Below, piece by piece: positions 1-12,425 of a DNA stretch of 64,000 bases. The notes below the pieces were generated by a model. The model was not told the origin of the DNA. It was given only the letters and a program-made list of their open reading frames with translations, and did no database searches. This DNA comes from Triops longicaudatus (Eukaryota; Arthropoda; Branchiopoda; Notostraca; Triopsidae), in the NCBI GenBank assembly GCA_022885665.1, contig JAGQDJ010000260.1:2281069-2345068 (forward strand). The letters are read 5' to 3'. Each line of letters begins with the position of its first letter. The first letter of the stretch is position 1. Made by a program: the position numbers and the translations under genes.

Positions 1-34
1 AAAAAAAATAATTATATTGATTGTTACTTTTTAG

Positions 35-1744
35 CGTATTCGGATACGGATAGTGATCTGAGTTCGATGGAACGACGTCAGCGGGATTCGCTTCGGCCAC
101 GTAAAGCGTCTTCCCATAAACGAACGCGAAGGAAACGGGGGGCCATTCCCGTGGCCCCGCCTCGCGTGCCTCCGCCTCCGCTGAATGCAGGGTCAGTGGG
201 AACGCCAGGCAAGCCGTACAGTTTCCCAGTGCCAGGAGTACCTTTACCTTTAGCGGCCCGCTCTGGAGGTCTTGAAGTCTCTGTTCCTGAAAAGGGTACA
301 TTATTTTCTTCGTTTATTGAGTTAAAAGATTTTTTTTTTTTTGGAAATGAATAATTAAAGACTGATGTTCACCTTTTCTCTGCGTTTGTAGGACAGTATC
401 GGGTGTTGCAAGACGATGATTCGAGTTTAGATGTATCGTCGCCAAGAGATTTGGGAGAAGGATCACCGCTGGTAAGGAAGCTTTTCTTGTTAAATTTCGG
501 GTGCCATTTGTATTGTTTGCTGATTTTTTTAAAACTTCTTGCTTTAAGTGCAGTTCCTAGTATTTTAAATGTTTTGATTGACTTTTTGTGTGTTTTAATG
601 TTTCTTGCCTATTCTTCGTGTATTTTTCAGTTTCATACACACGGAAGAGGCGGAGTAATTTCGGAAGCCTTGCGGGCAAGCCAGCACCGTCGAGAAAAGT
701 CAAAATCTAAAGAAGAAGATAAGCATGAGAAACGGCGCTTGAAGGAAGAAGAACGACAGAAGAAAGCCGCGAATAAGGAGCGGAAACGAAAAAGTAAGAG
801 CGGCAGTGGGAGTGGTGCCAAAGGAGGCGGAACTCAGGTGATGCCGACATTAGAGCAGTTGATGGAAGCAGAGGGTCGCTGTGTGCCCCTCTTCATCGAG
901 AAATGCATCACTTTCATTGAAGAAGAAGGATTGGACTCGGAAGGTATTTACCGAGTACCAGGCAACCGCGCCCATGTCGATATGCTTTTTGCGCGATTTG
1001 AAGAAGGTCAGTATCGACTGATTAAAACATTTTGCTTTTTGCGTGTATAAAATTCTATATTTTCACCCGTTAGTTGTCTGAGATTACGTTTATGAAACGA
1101 ATTCAATTTTTTTTTTTTGATAGATCCCAATTGCAGTATAAGAGAGCTTGATATCGCAGTGAATGCAGTGGCCACGGCGCTTAAAGATTATTTTTCGAAA
1201 CGTTTACCGCCTGTCTTGTCCCCGGATCAGATGGAAGAACTGGAAGACATATCTTGTAATGAATTCCGTAATTCAATTAAGTTGCATTTAAGTCTTCATT
1301 TGTCAGTTTGGCATTGCACGTATCTTTTATGATTCGCTAAGAGACTAGTTCAACTAATTTGCATGTTCTCGTTCACAGTGACGTCGGACAGAAGTTGTCG
1401 GTTATTGGCATTGCGTAGTTTGCTAAAGAAACTTTCCCCCGTGAGTTTTAATTTGCTCAAGTATATTTTTCAGCATTTTGTCAGGTAAGATTTACGATAT
1501 TTATTCAAGTTCCTATATGATATTAACGTCGAGGTTCATGTATAGAGTGGCGGAAAACTGCAAAGCGAATAGCATGGACTCCAAAAATTTGGCCATTTGT
1601 TGGTGGCCAACGTTATTACCTTTCGAGTTTACAGATATGGGCCGGTTTGAGTGCATGCGACCTCACATTGAGGACACAGTCCAAGCCATGATTGATCAGT
1701 TCCCGTTTTTGTTCCTCGGCAAGGAGGATGTCGTCATGGTTTAA
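35..1744 (+). CDS. RhoGAPp190: p190-type RhoGAP, C-terminal part (5' end outside window)
   Basis: This is a GTPase-activating protein for Rho-family GTPases, acting at the membrane and on actin. Exons in phase are 35-295, 392-471, 631-1006, 1124-1255, 1379-1484 and 1546-1744, giving 383 residues and a TAA stop. The order is an acidic-serine patch (YSDTDSDLSSMERR), a proline-rich linker, a long Lys/Glu-rich basic stretch, then the RhoGAP domain. The arginine finger is visible in EGIYRVPGN and the conserved Asn/Pro helix in NLAICWWPTL. The order of parts and the domain resemble ARHGAP35/ARHGAP5 and fly RhoGAPp190 more than other RhoGAPs. The N-terminal GTPase-like and FF domains would lie left of the window. 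The donor at 1255 (CTT|gtaatg) is the least certain junction. Another RhoGAP subfamily is possible but less likely. Confidence 0.85.
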
Positions 1745-3462
1745 CCATTCAACAAGACCCGCTCCGTTTTACAAACAGAAAACAAGGCAAACGAACCACA
1801 GCGTGGAAAGCTCTTTATCCCTTCCGGTTTTCAACTCACTTTTCCTTGAAAAGTTCGTACGAACTTTAACAAACGGAAACTAAAATTTTGGAACGAGAAG
1901 ACAAATTTGTAGCGATAGAACAGTTGGCTTTTAATCTCCCACTCTTCCCCCGATTTCTGTCTCTGTTTCAGCTTTTTACACAGTGCAAAAAACTGAATGT
2001 TTTAATTTTTGTTTTGAGTTTAAAAACGTTTTACACCACTACGGAAAGGGGGGGAAGTAAGTCAAAAACTTTATAAAACGTGTCACAATTCAAAATGTTT
2101 GGATGTGCTTGTGACACTAGGTGGCGTTCATAGCAAGGGAATTCGGCACGATTTAAAAGCGTTGCAGAATTGAGGATGGAACTGAATCGTGTTTAGTCGA
2201 GATTTTTGCTTCGGGGTAAGGCAGAGTGCTGCGAGGAAAGTGGAACTTGGATTTTTACTTCCCGTACCCCGCGAGGAAAAGAAAATTTGATATAAAAAGC
2301 TCCTTTTTGTCATTGTCCATTTAAGTCCATGGTTTTCAACATTTTTTATTCACTGTAACAATTGGAATTATCCCTGAAGAAGGAAAAAATGAGAAAATTG
2401 CGTTGCCGCTTCAAACCTCGATATATAAAAAGAATGGATCATCCCATCACACACACTCCCAGCATACTGAAACTAGCACTGCGTTGTAGAAAGGAGAAAT
2501 ACCATTTAAAAAAGCGTTTTTATTCGCTTGTTTCGCCACAAGATATGCTTTGAGTCTCAATACAGTGATGCCCGTGTTAGTTAAAAACCATTGGATGCAA
2601 CTTATTTTATCAATCGTATTTACAGCGATAATAAATTCTTTTGATGTGCATAGTAAGCTACATGCTACACCCGTCGTACACTGTGTGTTTGGGTGAAATT
2701 ATTATTTTTTTTTTCTTACGGATAACTTCTACGCTTAGATGGATGTTAAGGACCGCAAATTGCAGTTATTTTTATTTTTAGTGAGGGTTCTTGCGTTTGA
2801 ATCACTACTGAAACATCCTTTACACAATTCTTATTAAGAAAATGGCCCAATATTTGCTTTACAATGAAGGAGACGCTAGAAACTGTAAAAAAATGCGATA
2901 TGAGAATTAATACAGTACTGGAGTTTTCATCGATAGTCTGCAACTGTAGTCAGTACCCGACAGACTCAATTAGACAAGGCTAGTTTGTCGTTCACGTAAA
3001 TTCTTTTTCATATTTAAAAAAAATTGAAATGCATCTTAGGACAGTGTATTTTGTACAAGAAGTGTGTTGCACTAGCTATACTCCTGTTAAATGCGTAGCG
3101 TTTGCGATGATCTCTTTACCCACGCGGGTTCATGTTTAAAGCTGTTTGAGGCGCCAGAAGCTCAGTGGCGCTAGGATACAGTCTCAACAGCACAAGGCTT
3201 GTGCTTCTTGTTCTATTCTCAGTACACGACCGGCGATGACTTAACGCTTTGTGTGTTTTGGAATTGGAAGATACTTTCCGAAACAAAATAATTTTTGCTC
3301 TAATAAACCAGCGGGTGACATTAGTGTTTCTTACTCCAGGTTCCTTTTAAACTTGCTGAGTGAGTTGCTGTTAGGTATTGGACACGTTTTGTTGTGAACT
3401 TACAACGTTTCGTGGAATAAAGGTAGCATTGTTAGGTGTCAACATCATTCAGCAGAAAAACC
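1745..3462 (+). other. RhoGAP 3' UTR and PSMD2 5' region
   Basis: No coding sequence is supported here. The left half is AT-rich 3' UTR; the last 100-150 bp before the ATG at 3463 should hold the PSMD2 promoter and 5' UTR. I see no clear TATA box. Small open frames here are short and have no splice context. Confidence 0.6.
2630..2635 (+). terminator. Poly(A) signal of the RhoGAP gene
   Basis: AATAAA about 890 bp after the RhoGAP stop, with a GT-rich stretch some 50 bp downstream. A second AATAAA at 3302-3307 could give a longer 3' UTR ending just before the proteasome gene. Confidence 0.5.
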
Positions 3463-6400
3463 ATGGCGGTTGATAAAACCAATAATAAAGATACTACAGC
3501 AGCCAAAGAGAAAGATGCGAAAGCTCCAGCAGGCAAGGCTAAGCCTGAAGAGGCGCCAGCTGAACTGGTAAATTTCTTCCTTTTTTTACAGTGAAACTTA
3601 ATTCCTCGTACTTTGATCTCTAGTCGAAACCAAATGATGAAATTTAGGTGTAACATATCAAACTAGATCGTTTTACCGCAAGTACAGGTTAACAAGAAAT
3701 TAATATGTATTTTTCTCGTATATAGTCGGAAGAAGACAAGCATCTTCAGGACGAACTCAACATGCTGGTCGAAAGAGTTCAGGTAAAAAGATGAAAGTTA
3801 ACTTGAATAGTTACTTGAAACTAACTTCTTTTTTTTTTAAATAGGAAAATCAAGTCGATCTTTGGTTACCGGCCTTAGAATCGATGCGAAGTCACATCCG
3901 AGCTTCGACTACTTCCATGACCAGCGTGCCCAAACCGCTGAAATTCTTGCGCCCACATTACAGCACTCTTAAAAACTTGTTGAGCAAATTCACAGATCCG
4001 CAAACGAACAAGCTTTGCGCCGAAATCATCTCCATTTTGGCTATGACCAATGCCGAAGGCCGAGATTGCGCCGAGTATCGTTTAATTGCTGGTCCAGACA
4101 ATGTCGCTGATTGGGGCCATGAATACATTCGGTTAGTATTTACATCGTTTAAATGTAGTTCAGTTGAAAAGAAAAAAAAAATAAAATTGCGTTTCTTGCA
4201 TTTCAAGTGATTAAGTGAATTTTCGTGTATTTTTGTTTTATTTGTGTATTTTTGACACTTCTAGGCATTTGGCAGGAGAGGTCGCTCTGGAATGGAATGC
4301 GTGTTCGACCGAAGACACAACCAAACAAGATGCTCTGGTTAAACTGGCAACATGCATTACTGCGTATCAAATGACACATAACGCAGAAGCAGAAGCCTGC
4401 GATCTCCTAATGGAATTGGAACGTTTGGACTTGCTGGAGCAATACGTGGACGAAGCGTCGCATAATAGGGTTTGCTTGTACCTCACAAGCTGCGTAGCTT
4501 ATGTTCCCGATCCGGAAAATACTAACCTCCTTCGTACGGCGTTGACACTCTTCAGGAAGTTTAACCAACACGCCCAAGCTCTTCGCATCGCTCTCCAGTT
4601 GAATGATCTACCTCTTATCGAAGAAATTTTCTTGTCCTGCAAGGACAGGTACGCAGACATTTCTTAAGGCTACAAAATAATATGATTTTTTTTCTCCAGT
4701 CTATTACGAAAGCAGTTGGCTTTTATGCTCGCACGTCAGCAAGTCTTCTTAGAGCTGAATGAAGAACTGGAAGATTACGATGATCTGGTGGAAATTATGT
4801 CCAACTCTCATTTGAACAACCATTTCTTGGCTTTGGCTCGTGAAGTAAGAATACAGTAAAATTGTCCTTCCTGAACTTTCCCTTTTGTCAGTATTCTTTA
4901 TTTTTATTTTTTTATTTTAGTACTTTTTATTATTTATTTATTTATATACGCTTTCTGCTCCATGCGTTATTGTTGAGTATCTCTTTAACACATCTTTTTA
5001 TGCTTACTTTATAGTTGGACATTATGGAACCCAAAACTCCGGAAGATATTTACAAGAGCCACTTGGAAAACGTGCGACCAGGTTACAGTAGTAGCCAAGT
5101 GGATTCTGCTCGTCAGAACCTGGCTTCAAGTTTCGTCAACGGCTTTGTCAACGCTGCGTTTGGGCAAGATAAACTCTTAATGGATGACGGAAACAAATGG
5201 CTGTATAAGAACAAAGAACATGGTACATTTGTCTTATATTTTTTTTTTTACCCTTTGAAAAGTGAAAATTGTCTTTACCCTTGTTTCTTTGCGAAATAGG
5301 AATGCTAAGTGCTACAGCTTCGTTGGGTTTACTTCTTTTGTGGGACATTGATGGCGGTTTGACTCAAATTGACAAATATCTTTATTCTTCCGAGGATTAC
5401 ATTAAGGTAAAAACTTACGAAAAGGGATTAATTTGGCCTTGCAGTAAGCTACGCATAATATTTGTTGATTATACATAGAAAACTCGCGATAAAGCCTACT
5501 GAACAACTTTCTAGTGCAACGAAAGATTCAAGTTTTCCAAATTTGGTTTCTTTTTTAGTCTGGTGCACTTTTAGCCTGCGGCATTGTTAACAGCGGTGTT
5601 CGAAACGAGTGTGACCCTGCTTTAGCCCTACTTTCGGATTACGTACTCCATGCTAATAACGTTATGCGTGTTGGTGCCATTTTGGGTAAGCCGAGTTTTC
5701 TGTTCCCATTTCTTTGCCTGGAGTCATTTTTTATATTATTTTTTGAACACTTTAACTAAATTTCGTTGTAAATTTTTATTCTTTATTTTTTTTTCTGACC
5801 CCTTTTTTCTTCTTGCCAACCATACACTGTTCTTCACATGTTCCTGTTATTGAGATCGTTTTCGTCTTATTAAATTTGCGACAATATTTTTACTCTGTTT
5901 ATTTGATAGGTTTGGGATTGGCGTACGCGGGTTCTAATAGGGAAGACGTACTCAGTTTACTAGTACCGGCCTTGTCAAACGCCAAGTCTTCCATGGAGGT
6001 AGTGGGCGTGACCGGATTAGCTTGTGGCCTGGTAGCTGTAGGTTCCTGTAACGGGGACGTGACGTCAGCCTTGCTACAAACTTTGATGGAAAAATCAGCT
6101 TTGGACCTCAAGGATACTTACGCGCGTTTCCTGCCTCTGGGGTTGGGTTTAACCTATCTTGGTAAACAAGACACTGTCGAAGCCGTGATTGCCGCTTTGG
6201 AAGTTATTCCCGAACCTTTCCGTTCTATGGCCAGTACTTTGGTCGAAGTATGTGCTTTTGCCGGCACCGGCAATGTTCTTAAAGTGCAACAGCTTTTACA
6301 CATTTGCAGCGAACACTATGACGCTGCGGCTGAAAAGGTAAACGCGAAATGTTTAGTAATAAACATGCTATTTTAACAAATAAGTCTTATTATTGTATAT

Positions 6401-7866
6401 TTGTTAAATAAACTCTAAATGACATTAAAATGTATGTTATTTTGTAGGAAAAAGATGATCGGAAGGATAAGGACAAGAAAGATGGCGCAAAGGACGAAGG
6501 ATCACCTGATTTGTCGTCTCAACAAGCAGTGGCCGTTCTGGGAATTGCGTTGATTGCAATGGGTGAAGATATTGGAGCAGAAATGGCATTAAGATCCTTT
6601 GGGCACTTGGTAATAATCGACTATGAACCTTTGAAATTTGTTGTGGGAAGCTGATAACCCAATTTCTTTTCCTTTTTTTATGAAATTTTGCTGACGAGTA
6701 GTTGCGATATGGTGAACCTACCATTAGACGTGCAGTACCGTTGGCCTTAGCGTTAATTTCTGTGTCCAATCCGCGACTTTCAGTACTCGACACGCTTTCT
6801 AAGTTCTCACACGATAGCGATGCTGAAGTGGCCCATAATGCAATCTTTGCTATGGGAATTGTTGGCGCTGGAACGAATAACGCACGGTATTTTTGAGTTC
6901 TCTTCATTTTCTAACGTGTAAGCGTAACCTGGCCTGTGGTATAATTGTTTGGCGCTCTCTGTAGTGGGGGATCTTGGTGTTAATTGGAAAACTGCAATTC
7001 TTTGAACAGTTAAATCAGCATTTAAAAGGCTTTGTGATATGATGTTGTTGTTACATCATCACACCAATTTTTTAAGCTTTTTCTTTATTTAGCTGTAAAA
7101 CGAGAAACTACAGTAACTAATCGCGTTTTTATATAGGTTGGCGGCTATGTTGCGTCAGTTGGCGCAGTATCATGCTAAAGATGCAAATCAACTGTTTATG
7201 GTACGATTAGCGCAAGGTTTGGTCCACTTGGGCAAAGGAACATTGACGTTGAGTCCGTACCATAGTGATCGACAGCTCCTTAGTCCAGTAGCTTTGTCAG
7301 GCTTATTGGCGGCTCTGGTGGCATGTTTAGACGTCAAGACTGGTAACGGTTCTTAAATACTAATTTTATTATAAATGGTTATACAGTAATACCGTATTTT
7401 GCATAGTTATTCTGGGCAAATCGCACTACTTGCTGTATACTTTGGCTGTTGCCATGCAACCACGGATGTTAGTAACATTTGACGAAGATTTGAGACCTTT
7501 GCCTGTTTCAGTACGCGTTGGACAGGTAAGCATTATTATATTACTATTCCCAGTAAACATTTAAGCGTTAATAAAATAAATAACGACGAACCAAAGTGAT
7601 TATATAAAAAATAACACTTCCCTTTGTGCATACATTTATTGATTAAGTGAACTGTTATTGAACCATACTATTTTTTTTTACCCTAGGCTGTTGACGTAGT
7701 GGGTCAAGCCGGCAAACCGAAAACGATCACTGGTTTCCAGACGCATACAACGCCTGTTTTGTTGGCGTATGGTGAACGAGCAGAGTTGGCGACTGAAGAT
7801 TACGTTTCCTTAACACCGATTATGGAAGGCTTTGTTATATTAAAGAAAGCTCCCCAACCTGTGTAA
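3463..7866 (+). CDS. PSMD2: 26S proteasome non-ATPase regulatory subunit 2 (Rpn1)
   Basis: Rpn1 is the large scaffold of the proteasome base; it docks ubiquitin receptors, ubiquitin-like shuttle factors and the deubiquitinase Ubp6/USP14. Fourteen exons join in phase: 3463-3567, 3726-3782, 3845-4131, 4265-4648, 4700-4844, 5015-5222, 5300-5406, 5559-5685, 5910-6337, 6448-6609, 6702-6886, 7137-7342, 7407-7525 and 7687-7866. The product is 899 residues, against about 908 in human. It has a Lys/Ala-rich acidic-basic N-terminus, helical repeats, the PC-repeat toroid (VMRVGAILGLGLAYAG, FLPLGLGLTYLG), a KEKE-type insert (EKDDRKDKDKKDG) and the conserved C-terminal block GKPKTITGFQTHTTPVLL. The ATG at 3463 is in good context and matches the family start. 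Nothing is missing. All introns are short, except about 250 bp before the exon at 7137. Confidence 0.97.
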
Positions 7867-9776
7867 CCGAGCAGGATTTGGAACAAGAAAAGAAGGATGA
7901 TAATTGTATTGAGAAGAAGTGAAAGGATAAACAGCGATTTGAGTACTATGCAGTTGTTATTTTATTTACTGAGTTGATTTTTCTTTTCTTTTTTTTTCCG
8001 TTGCCCAGAAATTCGTGGGTTCTTAATGGAGGTCTAAGCTCTGCATTACAATTCCTGTAGCGCTTCTTCTTATCTTCTTAAATCCTTGCATTTCTTATAT
8101 TCGTACCTTGAGTTTCTCGGTTGTCTGTATAACTCCAACGTAGAGTTCTTTTGTATTGGTAGCACAGTTTTCGGTGTTTTACTGCATGCAGTGCAAAGTA
8201 AGAATTTAATGCAGAGATTAATGCGCAGTTTAGTTACGAAAGCACTAATGTAGCTGACGGAAACTGACAGGTGCTTCTTTGTAACCGGTGAAAAAAAGTT
8301 TGCGTCTGAACTCCAGAAAACAGAATTCAGTAAGTCTAACGATTCCCAAGGAGAAAATAGTTCTAGTTAAAAATTAAAATTCGATAGAGATATTTGTGCG
8401 AGTTTTCAACCGAGTGGTTTTGAAAAGTTTACTAAGTTTAATTTAGAATAAGTGAAGGAAGTCACCCTCGGTATTACACTCTTCTTTAATTTGAATTGTC
8501 TTGTTATACTCCTTCCAAACCAAGTTGAATATTCGGAAGGCATCGTCAGATTTTTTTACATACTTTTTTCTTGCCTTCTAAGTTTTGGCTTGTGAAAGAA
8601 AATATCTTGAGAGGTGCTGGATTCTAAACGAAGCAAATTGAAATCTCAATAAAATCATGAGCCATAATCCCGTAAAATTCAATTCTAACTAAAAACCCGA
8701 CGATTTAAGAACGGTTTAAGCAGAGATAGTATTTCTTCAAAGGCTACGAGTTTTTCGGCTATCGTTTGATTTCGACTAGTTTTTGCTTACTGCAATCTTA
8801 GAGGAAAACTCAAGATGTTCAAGCTTTATGTTAATTTTATAAGGTGATGAACTTTTCTTATGAGGGTTTTGATACGGGGAAATAATTTGCATGAACTGTT
8901 AGCCTACATAGTGTCTGCTGAAAGTGGTTACTTGAAAAAAAAATGTTTCTGCTTCGCATAACTCGTTTGCGCATGCTATAACGAACGTTGAAACAGTTAG
9001 TAAATGCATTGCTAACTCAACAAATTATTTTAACTTTGGTGTATTCGCGCTAGTTCCTTGTCTTCATATATCGAATACGTTGTTTGCAGTTCAGAGGAAC
9101 TGTAATTTTCAAAACCTTGCTAACTAAAGCTACACAGCAATTTCGGTTTCACAGCTTACTAGAAAATTACTTCTTTCTCATTGACATTCACTTTCGTTTC
9201 TAAAACATTTCGCCTCTTTATGGTTGTTATCTTTTACTTTTATACTTTTAAGATCCACGCCCTTAATTTTCAACGTTAAATACTTCTTCGAAACGATGAC
9301 GTTGTGCTTTTATTTGAGAGTATCAAGGTCGTGATGGCAAAGGAATGCACTAGTATAACATTACCGTATAATTAATTCCTTCTTATTTAAATTAACGTCT
9401 TTTCTAAAAAGGCGTGTAGAAATGTTGTTTACTGGCATTCTAAACGATGAAAACGTTCACGCTATCGCGATTTGTTATAAGAGTCCTTAATAATCTAAAA
9501 CTTTTTGGAATGATAGATAAGATGCTTTTATAAGACACCATCAAGGTCGCCGTAACAAAGTCATGCACTAGTCCACTGAATAAGTGTCAATTTATTTTTT
9601 AATTTGCACCGGAAAATTTGATCATTCGACACTTTTTTCCGTTTAGTTTTCTTTTTTTCAGTTTTATTTAAATACGTGACATCCTTTTCCCTTCTTTGTA
9701 AGGTCGTACTGTTCTTGGAGCGGAAAAATACATTCCGTTCTTTCGCTTATCATTCTTTGAGTATCTTTAATTATGT
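7867..9776. other. PSMD2 3' UTR and intergenic DNA with a degenerate direct repeat
   Basis: AT-rich, with no reading frame worth calling. Two diverged copies of a roughly 53-bp block start at 9306 and 9524. Both contain the elements ATCAAGGTCG and ATGCACTAGT in the same order. Nothing else stands out. Confidence 0.5.
8648..8653 (+). terminator. Possible PSMD2 poly(A) signal
   Basis: The first good AATAAA after the stop at 7866 (CTCAATAAAATC). It would imply a 3' UTR of roughly 800 bp. No nearer canonical signal was seen. Confidence 0.35.
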
Positions 9777-9786
9777 TTTATTTATT
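9777..9786 (-). terminator. Tandem poly(A) signals, minus strand
   Basis: Two overlapping AATAAA motifs on the minus strand, 50-60 bp after the minus-strand stop at 9838. They are the main support for a small minus-strand gene just to the right. Confidence 0.35.
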
Positions 9787-9837
9787 TCTAAGGAAAACCG
9801 AATAGTGAAAACAATTTTATGGAAACTGTAACAGAAA

Positions 9838-10330
9838 TTACAATACCAGCGTGGGAACAAGCCCTAAATTATCTTTGGTGAAACCGAATACGGTCTTCTC
9901 TTTTTTGTGGTTACGAGGAAATCTCGGGTGGCGAAAGCTTGAACTTAATTGCTGTAAGCTCTTCTCACTTGCCCACTTTCTGACCCAACTTTCATAAATG
10001 GTGGATTCCATACTTCCGTTCTCAAATATGAAGTAAATATTTACCCGAACGCCTTCCAGGCTAGACACACGGATAGAAAACCACTTTCTCGCAATCTCAA
10101 TAACTCCGTCTTTTACCTTTGCACCCTGTTCCCGTTTCCTACACACAAACAGAATGCGCCAACTCCTCCTTCTTAGCGCAAACTTGTCCTCCTATTGTCT
10201 GACCATGAATTGCAACTTCATTCGCTAAACGCTTTCTGGAGCAAAAATCGGAGGAATATTCTACAATTTCAATGCCCAAAAAGCGTGGAATTCTTTTAAG
10301 TAAATAACCGACTTGAACATTGGCTCTCAT
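9838..10330 (-). CDS. Possible small minus-strand gene, reading frame broken
   Basis: Two minus-strand open frames abut. The first starts with ATG at 10330 and runs 63 residues to a stop near 10139. The second, in another frame, is open from about 10185 to a TAA at 9838. They could be one gene joined by a small intron (an AATAG acceptor lies near 10186) or one with a frameshift, or both could be chance. The second frame reads like protein (GVIEIARKW, YFIFENGS) and poly(A) signals follow closely. The overall length and pattern loosely recall small thioredoxin-fold mitoribosomal proteins such as mL43, but this is not a match I can assert. No family is recognised. Confidence 0.25.
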
Positions 10331-11029
10331 TGTCCCAAGTTCTATTTTATTATCAAGAGTTTGTCGACTTTAATATCTTTCCCCCGTTGCTTCACCTGGA
10401 AGATCCTTAATGAAAAAACGGTCCGCTCGTACGCTTTTTTCCTCCTTTGCACTTGAAAAGCCGGACTAGCAAGAGACACGACTTAACCGTTTCATGTTAG
10501 TTGAACTTGAGGAGAATGCGGAAGACGGTAAGAGTTGGCACCTGGATTAAACCAAGGAACCTAAACGCGACCTACATTAGGGCATCCCGAAAGGACAATG
10601 GCCTTTAACCAAAAGTTTTTCCCGTGCCACTTTTGCCTTTGCAAGGAGGAGGATTCTTTTCTTGTCCGACCACTACCAAACTTTGCGTTTCATGGTATCC
10701 CGCAACGTTGACGCAAATGGAATGGGGTTGGTTGTGTTTCTTTGTCGTGTAAAGTAGGTTACAAGTTTCCTTCTCCGTCTGTCCTCCGGTATACCTCCGC
10801 TGCACCTTATACGCGGGCACAGGTATACAAGGAACCGAGTTTCCCCGTAGTTTCTTTATTCGTCTGCGAGTGCTGTTCAGTGCAAGTATTAAAGCATCGA
10901 GCTCAGCGAATATATTCGCGTCGGTTGGAATTTCATAAATTAAGTGTTCTTTGTGGCTTTTTGTAGCTCACTACAAATAGTGTTGTACAGCGCTTAAAGT
11001 AGCGATCGATTTATCTTCAAGTTCGTAAA
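10331..11029. other. Intergenic region, promoter side of the small secreted-protein gene
   Basis: No gene seen. This segment should contain the promoter for the plus-strand gene at 11030; an AT-rich element (AATATATTCG) lies near 10908. Short open frames here lack splice or start context. Confidence 0.4.
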
Positions 11030-12053
11030 ATGCATTGGTCTGCGTATCTTTTTATCGGAGTTGCTGGAGCCGCTATGGTTTTGGCCAAACCTTCTGAATT
11101 ACAAGCGCTAGCTAGTTCTAATGCCGTGCCACAGTATGTGTATAGTCATGCACCGCAGCAGCAACAATACCACGGAGAAACTTACAATCCTAACCAACGT
11201 CAACAGTTTGTTCAAGATAGCTACCTCGAAGCATTGGAGTATTCGCACAACTCTGCTGCCATTCAAGGAACCGATGGACCTACTGGACTTGGCGCGTTCT
11301 TCCGGTAAATTAAAATCGTCTTATTTAAGCATATTCTTAACTTAAACTAGCATCTGCTGTGTAATTAAGTACTTTTCAAAATGAAACAGAGCAAAAGTTT
11401 CGTGATATAGCGAATCCTTACTTGATGTGTCATATGATTTACGACTAGCTTTGTAACTTAAATTACTAGAGTAACCGATTTAGAAGTATAAAAAGGTTTA
11501 AGTAAGGTTTTATAGTCTGGAACTATCACTTTTACAAAAAGTCAGGTGATTAATATTCCGTTATTCGTTGCAGAACCAGTACGTTCATTAATCCCGATGG
11601 TGGATTGACCCGTACCGGCATGGCTACCGCCATTGGCGTTCCTCTTGCTGCTATTGCTGGTTTGGCTCTTTTGGCTGCACCCATTGCTGTTGGTCGTAGG
11701 AGACGTGACTTGAGCGAACCCGCAACTCCCGGCTACATGGATGCTATCTCTGCTCGTCTTCAAACCTTGTACGGACAAGTTTTGGAATCTGAAGAGTGCA
11801 TGGAGCGACTCGTTTGCGAACTTGGCAGCATGGCCAAGAACATCTCTCACAAGGAATCTCTGATTGGGTAATTTCCCGTGCAACGAAACGTAGACCTCAT
11901 TTCTAACTTAATTTTTGTTTCTTTCATTACAGAGTTGCTGCAGCTTTTACTCCCGATACCTACAAGAAGCACATGAGCACCTTCAAAATGGCAGCTCACA
12001 CCGGTGACGCTACCAAATGCCGCAAGATCAAATGCACTCCGATTGGACTTTAG
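11030..12053 (+). CDS. Small secreted or type I membrane protein, unknown family
   Basis: Three exons, 11030-11304, 11574-11867 and 11933-12053, join in phase to 229 residues. Residues 1-19 form a signal peptide (YLFIGVAGAAMVLA). A Gln/Tyr/Asn-rich segment follows (APQQQQYHG). About residues 110-133 form a hydrophobic segment (GVPLAAIAGLALLAAPIAV), immediately followed by GRRRRDLSEP, a strongly basic stop-transfer or furin-type site. The C-terminal domain has the spaced cysteines SEECMERLVCELG and KCRKIKC, suggesting disulphides. Proteins with this layout (signal, hydrophobic core, basic stretch, CxxxxxCE domain) occur in arthropods as uncharacterised families; I infer the resemblance from memory only. 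The start is the first ATG and makes a good signal peptide. A poly(A) signal follows at 12266. The gene converges on VPS53. Confidence 0.8.
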
Positions 12054-12265
12054 GAGGCCAAAACTTCACTTGAATTTCATTAAAACGAAAACTATTTATT
12101 ACATTCTGATTAAAGTTTCCCCGCCTATCATTCCATTGTCAAAGTCTATTAGAGGTACAAGAAATTGTTTGAAAATGAAAAGGAAGAGTCCAAAGTTTGA
12201 GCTGCAGGACAGCCCCCCGAAACCGTTTCTACTATGTATACATGCGAATTCTCTCAATTGGTATG

Positions 12266-12271
12266 AATAAA
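12266..12271 (+). terminator. Poly(A) signal of the small secreted-protein gene
   Basis: AATAAA 213 bp after the stop at 12053. The VPS53 stop lies only 160 bp further on the opposite strand, so the two 3' UTRs probably meet or overlap. Confidence 0.6.
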
Positions 12272-12425
12272 GTGCCTTTGCTCTTCTTGACAAAAGAAAA
12301 CCAACAAGAAAAGTTTTCTCATTGACTGGCAACATAATAGTATATTATTTTGGTTCGTTATACAAGCACACTTTCACCGACCTAACTTTCTCCACTTTTA
12401 CAAAAGGTAACAAAAAGGGAAATTT

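Noticed and set aside
6437..6907. 156-codon minus-strand open frame
   Set aside because: It is antisense to well-supported PSMD2 exons and has no homology sense.
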